Source of the DNA: an uncultured Microbacterium sp.
Lineage (GTDB): Bacteria; Actinomycetota; Actinomycetes; Actinomycetales; Microbacteriaceae
Length of the DNA: 64,000 bases
Assembly (NCBI RefSeq): GCF_943912325.1
Contig: NZ_CALTTX010000001.1
Coordinates: 1-64,000, forward strand
Reading direction: 5' to 3'
Shown here piece by piece: positions 1 to 7,004 of this stretch; the first letter of the stretch is position 1, and every line of letters begins with the position of its first letter. The translations under genes and the position numbers were made by a program. The notes under the pieces were generated by a model. The model had not been told where the DNA came from, made no database searches, and worked only from the letters and a program-made list of their open reading frames with translations.

Positions 1-677
<677 letters not shown>

Positions 678-874
678 GGAGTGTCTCCCTTTGAGCAGTC
701 GAGCATGTCGGGCGAGGCCCGAGCCGCGGCATCCATCATCGTGTCGACGATCGGCGCACGCGACCTCCGCCGACGATGAGCGCCAGCGGGCATACCCGCC
801 CATGTTATCGGTTCGTGACTATGCGGGTTCTGTGCGCGGCGCGCCGATCGGCAGCCCAACCACCCACGATGTTT

Positions 875-915
875 CCCGGTATGCATATACTCGGCACATA
901 CATACCCGGTATGCA
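875..915 (+). promoter_or_regulatory. Probable PadR operator overlapping its own promoter
   Basis: The 11-mer CCCGGTATGCA occurs twice, at 875-885 and 905-915, exactly 30 bp (about three helical turns) apart. Between them an imperfect inverted repeat spans 878-906 (GGTATGCATAT against ACATACATACC). A -10-like TATACT lies at 886-891 inside the repeat, so a bound dimer would block transcription. Placement directly before the PadR gene suggests autorepression; this is inferred from layout. Confidence 0.6.
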
Positions 916-942
916 GAACCGGGCCCGCGAAAGGGGACACGG

Positions 943-1563
943 ATGTCGGTGCGTCAGAGCTTGTTGGCGATCCTCGATCAGGGGCCGTGCTACGGCTACC
1001 AGTTGCGAGCGGAGTTCGACCGCCGCACGGGCGGATCGTGGCCCCTCAACGTCGGGCAGATCTACAACACCCTCGAGCGGCTCGAGCGCAACGGCCTCGT
1101 CGGCAAAGGCGAGACCGATGAGCAGGGGCACGTGTACTGGGAGATCACGGATGCCGGGCGCTCCACTGTCGCCGATTGGCTCGCCTCCCCCGTCGTGCGG
1201 TCCGGCGGCACGCGCGATGAGCTGACCCTCAAGTTCGCGCTCGCCGCGACACTGCCGGGCGTCGATGTCGCAGCGATCGTGCAGGCACAGCGTTCGGCGA
1301 CGCTCAAGCGTCTGCAAGAGTTGCAGCGCGCGAAGTACGCCGGCCCCGACCCCGAAGGCCCGGCAGAGCTCGCGTGGTCTCTCGTCGCCGACGCGATGAT
1401 CTTCGAGGCCGAGGCCGAGGCCCGGTGGCTCGACCACACGGAGGCGCGGATCGCTCGGCATCCCGCATCCGCCCTCGCGCTCGCCCTCTCGTCGGAAGCC
1501 CCGCGCCGCGGGCGCCCCGCGCGCGATGCCGACGACGTGACCGAGACGGGAGCCGTGCGATGA
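943..1563 (+). CDS. PadR family transcriptional regulator
   Basis: A 206-residue DNA-binding protein with the PadR winged-helix domain in residues 1-85 (SVRQSLLAILDQGPCYGYQL, then an NVGQIYNTLERLERNGLV recognition region) and a helical C-terminal dimerisation part of the PadR_C type. The ATG at 943 follows an AAAGGGGAC ribosome site; a longer frame reaching upstream would cover the operator and is rejected. PadR proteins commonly repress an adjacent ABC efflux operon. Here the stop codon overlaps the ATG of an ABC ATPase gene (ATGA at 1560-1563), but that gene is only a 33-codon stump, so the regulator appears to have lost its usual partner. The C-terminus is Arg/Ala-rich. Confidence 0.92.
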   Translation: MSVRQSLLAILDQGPCYGYQLRAEFDRRTGGSWPLNVGQIYNTLERLERNGLVGKGETDEQGHVYWEITDAGRSTVADWLASPVVRSGGTRDELTLKFALAATLPGVDVAAIVQAQRSATLKRLQELQRAKYAGPDPEGPAELAWSLVADAMIFEAEAEARWLDHTEARIARHPASALALALSSEAPRRGRPARDADDVTETGAVR

Positions 1564-1661
1564 ACCTCACCGAGCCCGTGCTGCGGATGATCGGCGTCAC
1601 CCAGCAGTACGGCGAAGGCGAGACAGCCGTTTCGGCGCTGTCGGGCGTCGACCTCGAGTAG
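1560..1661 (+). pseudogene. Truncated ABC transporter ATPase (N-terminal stump)
   Basis: The 33-codon frame starts with an ATG overlapping the padR stop and reads MNLTEPVLRMIGVTQQYGEG followed by ETAVSALSGVDLE and a TAG. This is the usual opening of a MacB/LolD-type ATPase (EPVLRxxGVTxxYGEGETAVxALxGVDLE), stopping just before where Walker A would come. No Walker A, signature or permease sequence follows before the next gene at 1908. Translational coupling to padR is kept. I read it as the remnant of a padR-ABC efflux operon whose ATPase body and permease were deleted. A functional small peptide is possible but unsupported. Confidence 0.72.
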
Positions 1662-1681
1662 TCCCGACCCCCGCGCTGAGC

Positions 1682-1837
1682 TGTGCGCACAACGGCGGGG
1701 ATTGTGCGCGACGCGCCGGGGTGAGGCATCCACTCTCGCCGTGTCGGTACAGACCTCCGCCGTTGTGCGCGCTGGCCGGGCGCCGAGCGAAGCATCCATT
1801 CGCGGCGTGTTGCCACAGATCTCCGCCGTTGTGCGCG
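1682..1837 (+). repeat. Two 49-bp direct repeats (66-bp period) plus an inverted partial copy
   Basis: Segments 1723-1771 and 1789-1837 are imperfect direct copies: both start GA(G/A)GCATCCA, share a CGCCGTGT-like middle, and end in CTCCGCCGTTGTGCGCG. An inverted partial copy (GTGCGCACAACGGCGG) lies at 1683-1698. They sit directly after the ABC ATPase stump and fill the gap up to 1907. No gene is apparent here. Confidence 0.75.
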
Positions 1838-1895
1838 GTCGCGCGGCGCCACGACCTCACCGAGAGGCTCACGGCTGGCGCCGAACGGCGCGGAT

Positions 1896-1901
1896 TAGGA
1901 T
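1896..1901 (+). promoter_or_regulatory. -10 box TAGGAT of a leaderless gene
   Basis: TAGGAT ends exactly 6 nt before the ATG at 1908. This spacing puts the transcription start at or next to the A of the start codon, the actinobacterial leaderless arrangement. No clear -35 box is seen. Confidence 0.6.
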
Positions 1902-1907
1902 TCGCTC

Positions 1908-3230
1908 ATGGCTGGATTCTGGGGTGCCCGCAAGCGTGAACGCGAGGCCGCGCTGACGGCCGCCGACGCCGATCTGGCGCAGCGGGCGCAGTCGGGTCTC
2001 GTGCAGGTCGATGAGCGCATCCGCACGACGCGCGACGAGCTCGCGTTTGCCGAGGCCGAGCTCGGTCCGTCGCAGACGAAAGAGCTGCGCGAGGCATTGG
2101 ATGCTGTCACCGAGCACTTGCGCGAAGCGTTTCAGCTGCACCAACTGAACCACGACGAGATCCCCGACACACCCGAAGAGCTCCGCACGCGCAACGCGCG
2201 CATCGTGCAGCTGTGCGACTGGGCCGAGGAACTGCTCGATCACCGCACGGGCCAGCTCGAGGCCGACATCGCGCGCGTGCGCCAGGCGCCCGAGATCATC
2301 GCGGGCGTGCGGCGCGACGCCGGGTCGCTGCGCGAACGCATCCCCGGTGCGCGCGATGCGATCGAACGTCTCGCGGCGCGCTACTCCGACGACGCGATCG
2401 CGCAGATCGCGCGGAGCGCCGACGAGGCCGAGCAGTTGCTGGGGTTCGCCGAACACTCGGCCGATGTCTCGGAGCGTCGCCGCGCGGCGCACCGCCCGGA
2501 AGAGGCGAACCTCGCGCTCGAGACCGCAACCGAGGCCGTGCGGCGTGCGACGCTGCTGATCGACGGAGTCGACGACTTCGAGCTCGAGGCTCTGCGTGCG
2601 CAGGCCACACTCGCGCACGTCGTCGACGACTCGCGCGGTGACCTCGTCGCGGTGCGCGACGCCCCGCAGGTCCCGGCCGTCACCGAGGCCGCCGATCGCC
2701 TGCGGCAGGCGCTGTCGGCACTCACTCCCACGGGCTCGCGAAACGACCCGTTCGGTGAGCTCACACGCCTGCGCGAAGCGAACTCGGCGCTCGACGCCGC
2801 GATAGCGAAGGCGCGCGACCGCGAGCAGAATCCCCCGCCCGCCCTCGCGCTCGTGCAGCACGCGGTCGACGACGCCGACCACCAGATCGGGGTGGCGCGG
2901 AGCGTCATCCAGGGGCACCGCGGCTACATCGGCGCGGACGCGCGCACGCGCCTCGCCGAGGCCGAGCGCACGCGCCTCGACATCACGGCGCTGCCCGGCG
3001 ACGAGGACTCGCGCGCGCAGGTGCTGCAGCTCGCGCGCCGCGCGGGTCAGCTCGCGGGCGAGGCGCTGCAGCTCGCGCAGCGCGACATCGACTCGTCGCG
3101 CCCGCAGGATCCGGGCTGGGGCGGTGGTTATGGCGGCGGTCGCCGCGGGGGCGGTGGAGGCGGCGACGTCTTCGGCGCCGTTCTCGGCGGCGCGCTGCTG
3201 GGCGGCCTGCTCGGCGACATGTTCGACTGA
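1908..3230 (+). CDS. Coiled-coil protein with glycine-rich C-terminus, function unknown
   Basis: A 440-residue acidic, helix-rich protein. Residues 1-400 are almost entirely heptad-like (many EL, RLxEA, AADRLRQAL and LAEAERTRLD stretches) and predict a long alpha-helical or coiled-coil rod. Residues about 403-425 are Gly/Arg-rich, and the last 20 (FGAVLGGALLGGLLGDMFD) form a short hydrophobic GxxxG-like tail. No signal peptide or catalytic motif is visible. The architecture resembles the C-terminal part of some actinobacterial TPM-domain proteins, which carry a similar helical region and a glycine-rich tail, but the TPM domain itself is absent. A membrane-associated scaffold is a guess only. 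The ATG follows a leaderless -10 box. Confidence 0.75.
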   Translation: MAGFWGARKREREAALTAADADLAQRAQSGLVQVDERIRTTRDELAFAEAELGPSQTKELREALDAVTEHLREAFQLHQLNHDEIPDTPEELRTRNARIVQLCDWAEELLDHRTGQLEADIARVRQAPEIIAGVRRDAGSLRERIPGARDAIERLAARYSDDAIAQIARSADEAEQLLGFAEHSADVSERRRAAHRPEEANLALETATEAVRRATLLIDGVDDFELEALRAQATLAHVVDDSRGDLVAVRDAPQVPAVTEAADRLRQALSALTPTGSRNDPFGELTRLREANSALDAAIAKARDREQNPPPALALVQHAVDDADHQIGVARSVIQGHRGYIGADARTRLAEAERTRLDITALPGDEDSRAQVLQLARRAGQLAGEALQLAQRDIDSSRPQDPGWGGGYGGGRRGGGGGGDVFGAVLGGALLGGLLGDMFD

Positions 3231-3368
3231 GCCAGCTTCGGCTGAGACAGCTTCGACGTCGCGGGGAGCCGAGTCCGCCTCGACGTCGGAGGACCCGAGC
3301 CCGCTTCAACGGCGTGAGGGCGCGAGCCGGCTTCGACTGGGCGCGCGGGGCCCGAGCGCACTTCGACC
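3229..3368 (+). repeat. Degenerate intergenic repeats GAGCCNGCTTCGACT, about 27-bp spacing
   Basis: Six related 15-mers start at about 3229, 3244, 3271, 3297, 3324 and 3354 (for example GAGCCAGCTTCGGCT, GAGCCGGCTTCGACT, GAGCGCACTTCGACC). After the first pair, spacings are 26-30 bp. They fill most of the left half of the 346-bp gap between the convergent genes ending at 3230 and 3577. No gene is seen in this gap. Confidence 0.65.
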
Positions 3369-3432
3369 GAGCGGGGTGGTCAGAGCCCCGGCATCCACTC
3401 GCCGGCCTCGCCTCGCCTCGCCGCGATCCCCC

Positions 3433-3503
3433 AAAACAGGAGATCGCGCGAGAACAGGACGATCCGCGGGGAATCGTCCTGTTCTCGGCTGATCTCCTGT
3501 TTT
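3433..3503. repeat. 71-nt hairpin (31-nt arms, 9-nt loop) between convergent genes
   Basis: The left arm 3433-3463 and right arm 3473-3503 are reverse complements except for two mismatches in a central 4-nt block (GCGC against GGCT). The loop 3464-3472 is CCGCGGGGA. Each arm holds two related words, AACAGGAGATC and AACAGGACGATC, so the arm itself is an internal direct repeat. It lies between the ends of two convergent genes, so a bidirectional terminator or transcript barrier is likely. The structure is longer and more regular than an ordinary terminator. Confidence 0.8.
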
Positions 3504-3576
3504 CGGAGGGTGAATCAGAAAGTGAGGGATGCCGGGGCTCTCGGCCCGATGTCAGCCACCCGGCCCCGGGGCGGCC

Positions 3577-4236
3577 TCAGACGAGCGCGGCGTCGCGCGC
3601 GGGGCTCGCCTCGGTCTCGAGCGAGATGACGCCGTAGTCCCAGCCCTTGCGGCGGTAGACGACGCTCGGGTGGTCGGTGCGCGCGTCGATGAAGAGGAAG
3701 AAGTCGTGGCCGACCAGTTCCATGCGGTCGACGGCCTCTTCGGTCGTCATCCACTCGGCGTCGAAATTCTTCACGCGGATCACGACGGGCGAGTACGGCT
3801 CTTCCGCCGCCTCGGTGACGACGGGGATCTCTCCCGTCGCGACAGCGCGCAAGACGTCGACGGGGGCGGGCTCGACGTCGATGCCCGCGAACTCACCCGT
3901 GCCCTTTTCGAACCGCGCGCCGCGGGGGTGGTTGCGCGAATCGATGCGCTTGTCTTTTGCCCGGCGAAGCTGTTCGCACAGCTTGTCGACGGCGGCGTCG
4001 AGAGCCGTGAACTTGTCGGCGTCGGTCGCTTCAGCGCGCACGACGGGACCCTTCGCGACGACCGTCAGCTCGACGGTGTGTTCCTCCATGTGCCCGCGCA
4101 GTTCGCGATGAGTGACCTTCACGTCGAGGCGCTGGGCGCGCGCGGCGAGATTGTCGATTCGGGCGACCTTGTCTTCGACGACCGTGCGGAATCGATCCGT
4201 CACGCTCACTCCCACGCCGACGATGCTGGTGTCCAT
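3577..4236 (-). CDS. hpf: Ribosome hibernation promoting factor, long form
   Basis: A 219-residue protein that binds the 30S decoding region and dimerises 70S ribosomes to 100S particles in stationary phase or stress. Residues 1-105 form the ribosome-binding domain (VGVSVTDRFRTVVEDKVAR; VTHRELRGHMEEHTVELTV). A charged linker follows, and residues about 155-212 form the dimerisation domain (VIRVKNFDAEWMTTEEAVDR, DFFLFIDARTDHPSVVYRRK). The two-domain length is that of long HPF. A perfect AGGAGG ribosome site sits 6 nt before the ATG. It lies between comF and secA as in other actinobacteria. A structured leader of about 107 nt from its own promoter (4350-4378) suggests separate regulation. Confidence 0.95.
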   Translation of the reverse strand: MDTSIVGVGVSVTDRFRTVVEDKVARIDNLAARAQRLDVKVTHRELRGHMEEHTVELTVVAKGPVVRAEATDADKFTALDAAVDKLCEQLRRAKDKRIDSRNHPRGARFEKGTGEFAGIDVEPAPVDVLRAVATGEIPVVTEAAEEPYSPVVIRVKNFDAEWMTTEEAVDRMELVGHDFFLFIDARTDHPSVVYRRKGWDYGVISLETEASPARDAALV

Positions 4237-4349
4237 CAGTGACCTCCTCGAGTCGGGGCAGCCCCCGCCCGTCGCCCCTCGCGGGGGACAGGGAGGCCTC
4301 CGCGAGACTCGGGCCGGAAGGCGGTGAACCGCCGTCGTTGTGATCGCCC

Positions 4350-4378
4350 ACGGTACCGGTCTTGAGCGCGTGTGTCAC
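4350..4378 (-). promoter_or_regulatory. Likely hpf promoter
   Basis: On the minus strand, GTGACA (4378-4373) and TACCGT (4355-4350) are separated by 17 bp, a sigma70-like layout about 115 bp before hpf. Just downstream GGCGGTGAACCGCC (4320-4333) forms a short perfect stem, and GC-rich inverted segments follow at about 4270-4300. The rest of the 4237-4451 gap holds nothing else evident. Confidence 0.45.
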
Positions 4379-4451
4379 GCATAAATCGTGCTTCGGAGGG
4401 ATTCATGACGAACGCTTGCGCGATTGAGGGCGGGCTCGGGGATCGGATGAT

Positions 4452-5225
4452 TCACGGATGCTGCGCGCTCACGCCAGCGGATCGCTCGCCCGTCCGCGGG
4501 GTCGCCGCGATCGTCGCCGCAGCCACGACCCGAACGCCCCGGGCCCGGAGGGCCCGCACGGCCTCGACGAGCGTCGCCCCCGAGGTCACGACGTCATCGA
4601 CCACGACGACGCTCGCGCCCCGCACTACGACACCCCGGGGCGGCGCACACACGAGCGTTCCCGCGACGTTGCGCGCTCGCTCGTCGGCCGCGAGCCCGCG
4701 CTGATCGTCGGCCGCGCGAACGGCGCGAAGCCACGGCTCGGGGCGGAGGCCGCACGCACGAACGGCCTCGTCGACGAACGCGAAGCCGCGGGCGCGGAAC
4801 GACCGGGCGCTCGTCGGCACGGTCACGACCCGCAGGGTTCGGCCGGGAGCGGTGCGGGATGCCTCGGCGAGAGCCGCCCCGAGCGCGGGAGCGAAACCGC
4901 GCGCGAGGCTCGGCCGGGCCTCACCTTTCGCCGCGCGCAGCACGCGCGCGGCGATCCCCGTAAAGGCCAGACCGCTGAAGACGGGTTCTCCGCCGGGCAG
5001 CGCCCGGCGGAGAACCCGTGGCGCGAGCGCCTGGGCGCACGGCGCGCAGACGCTCGCGCCCGCACCCCCGCATCCGACGCAGCTGACTGGTAGCACGAGC
5101 TGGGTGAGCTCGCGCCCCGCGCGGCGAAGCTCGCCGGCGAGGTGGGCGCGCCAGGCGTAGTCGTGCGGTGAGGCATCCGTCATCTCGTCATTCTGATCGG
5201 GACACCGAACGACACGAGCCGCCAC
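4452..5225 (-). CDS. comF: ComF family protein (phosphoribosyltransferase fold)
   Basis: A 257-residue ComF-type protein. A four-cysteine zinc-ribbon (CVGC at 49-52 and CAPC at 60-63) is followed by a type I phosphoribosyltransferase domain with the PRPP loop VVVVDDVVTSGATL near residues 207-220 and the ComF segment VPTSARSFRARGFAFVDEAV. ComF helps DNA uptake in competent bacteria; in actinobacteria its role is uncertain. I chose the GTG at 5225 because GAGG sits 5 nt upstream. An ATG at 5183 is possible but has poor ribosome-site spacing; both starts keep all domains. It lies between lpqB and hpf, as in other actinobacteria. Confidence 0.88.
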   Translation of the reverse strand: MAARVVRCPDQNDEMTDASPHDYAWRAHLAGELRRAGRELTQLVLPVSCVGCGGAGASVCAPCAQALAPRVLRRALPGGEPVFSGLAFTGIAARVLRAAKGEARPSLARGFAPALGAALAEASRTAPGRTLRVVTVPTSARSFRARGFAFVDEAVRACGLRPEPWLRAVRAADDQRGLAADERARNVAGTLVCAPPRGVVVRGASVVVVDDVVTSGATLVEAVRALRARGVRVVAAATIAATPRTGERSAGVSAQHP

Positions 5226-5297
5226 AACGACCTCGGTGGACAGCGCGCCGACGGCGAGCCTGTGGAGGGCGGGACTCGAAGCCGCAGAACCCGCGCG

Positions 5298-7004
5298 TCA
5301 GCCCACACCGAGCTGCGTCGCGAGCGCACGCACGCCCGTGAGCGTCTGCTGCCATGCGGTCGCGCGACGCGTGTAGAGCACACCATTGGTGTCGAGCACG
5401 CGGGGCGCCGTAACCGTCGCACCCGCGGCGATCTCGCGGGCGTTTGCAGGAGCCGACGCGATCGTCGCCGGTCCCCCGACCGGCTGCGTGACGAAATCGA
5501 CCTGCCCCTCGCCCGTCGCCGCGAGGGCGCCGAGCGTCTGATCGCCGAGCCACACGAGGTCAAGGCCGGTGCCCGAGACGATCCCCATCCGCTGCATATC
5601 GCCGAGGCTGATCGACCCGTCGGCTGCGCGCACGATCCCCGCGACGACGATCGCGTCACCCGCCGTCCCGGTCGTGATCGCGGCAATACGCGTGCCATCG
5701 CGTGCGACCGAGATCGCTCGCACGCCGGTCGCTCCGGGGAAGGCATTCGCGACGCGCAGCTTCGTGGCGTCTTGCGCGATCACCTGCAACCCGGCGGGAT
5801 CAGCGGCCTGCACACTCCAGATCGTGCCGAGCGGATCTATCGCGGGAGCAACGAGCCCGCCGCGCGCGTCTTGCGTCCGCGCGGCCCCGCCGCCCGAGAT
5901 CCGCAGTGTCTGCCCGCCCGGCGTCAGCACCGCCGCGACGTCTTGCCCGCGGCCGAGCGCAATCGCGGTCGGCGCCGCCGAAATGACCTGCGGCGCGAGG
6001 GCGCCGGTGAGCGAATCGACCTGCGCACCCGAGGCGAATCCGAACGCGTCGTCGGTGCGCACGAGCGGGCGCGGATCGATCGCGGTCGATGCGACCGGCG
6101 CGGGCGTCGTCGTGATCGAGAGCGAACCGACCCGCAGATCGATTCCCGTCACGCTCGCCGACTGCAGGCTCGCGAGCAGTTGCCGTTGCATGCGCGACAG
6201 GCGCACGCTCGCGGGGTCGGCCCCGCCCGCGTCGAGATCGACGCGCGCGACCCCGTCGGAGTTCAACGGAATCGTCTCGCTGGCGAGCACGACATCCGAG
6301 CCGAACGCGCTCGACACCGACCCCGCAAGCCACGCGCTCGGCTCGCCCTCGACGAGCGCGCGCACGATGCGCGACGTCGTGCCCGCGCGGTACGGGAACC
6401 AGCGCACATCGGGCACGAGGTAGGTCCACGTGGGGTCGAAGTACATGAGCGAATACGCGTGGAAAACGTTCGCGAAATCGTTGGCCTCGAGCACGATCCC
6501 GTCGGGCGCCTGCGTGATGCGCCACTCGCCATCGGGCTGCTGCGCGACCGTGTACGTCAGCGGCGCGGGAGTGTCGGCGCCCGATTCGGCGACGCGGTAT
6601 GCGCCCGTCGCATCAACGTCGGCGGCGACCGCGAGAGTTACCGTGATCGTGTCGCCCGACACATCGACGCGACGACTACCCGAACGCTCGATCGTGACCC
6701 CCTCATCGGGATTCCAGCGGTCGCGCAGGCTGGGTGCGAGAAAGAGCCGAGCGATCTCCCACCCGCCGGCGGGACTCGTGGCCGCCGCAATGAAGCCCGA
6801 GACGATCGCGTCGGGCGCGGCGCCGGGTGCCGGCTTGTCGGGCTGATAGATGAGATCGGGGACGGATGCCGTGTCGTCGGGCGCGATCCCCTCGTGCACG
6901 TGACCCGAGGTCGGGAGCGCGGCGCACGCCGCGAGGCCCGCGGCGAGGGCGAGCGCGGTGAGGCCGGCGGTGAGCCGCGCGGCGAACGACCGACCCTTAC
7001 GCAT
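5298..7004 (-). CDS. lpqB: LpqB family beta-propeller lipoprotein
   Basis: A 568-residue lipoprotein. The signal peptide has a basic start (MRKGRSFAARLTAG), a hydrophobic core and a lipobox LAAC with Cys27 as the lipid site. A GerMN-type domain follows, then a beta-propeller-like C-terminal region (repeated blocks such as VISAAPTAIALGRGQDVAAVL and GVRAISVARDGTRIAAIT). In mycobacteria LpqB interacts with the sensor MtrB and tunes cell-wall and division control. The ATG at 7004 overlaps the mtrB stop by 8 nt, so the two are translationally coupled; longer upstream frames lie inside mtrB and are rejected. Confidence 0.94.
   Translation of the reverse strand: MRKGRSFAARLTAGLTALALAAGLAACAALPTSGHVHEGIAPDDTASVPDLIYQPDKPAPGAAPDAIVSGFIAAATSPAGGWEIARLFLAPSLRDRWNPDEGVTIERSGSRRVDVSGDTITVTLAVAADVDATGAYRVAESGADTPAPLTYTVAQQPDGEWRITQAPDGIVLEANDFANVFHAYSLMYFDPTWTYLVPDVRWFPYRAGTTSRIVRALVEGEPSAWLAGSVSSAFGSDVVLASETIPLNSDGVARVDLDAGGADPASVRLSRMQRQLLASLQSASVTGIDLRVGSLSITTTPAPVASTAIDPRPLVRTDDAFGFASGAQVDSLTGALAPQVISAAPTAIALGRGQDVAAVLTPGGQTLRISGGGAARTQDARGGLVAPAIDPLGTIWSVQAADPAGLQVIAQDATKLRVANAFPGATGVRAISVARDGTRIAAITTGTAGDAIVVAGIVRAADGSISLGDMQRMGIVSGTGLDLVWLGDQTLGALAATGEGQVDFVTQPVGGPATIASAPANAREIAAGATVTAPRVLDTNGVLYTRRATAWQQTLTGVRALATQLGVG

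Noticed and set aside
3229..3368. CRISPR-like array
   Set aside because: Repeats are 15 bp, degenerate and irregularly spaced, with no cas genes nearby.
4237..4349. Riboswitch in the hpf leader
   Set aside because: Only short GC-rich hairpins are seen; nothing matches a known riboswitch and hpf is not metabolite-controlled in known cases.
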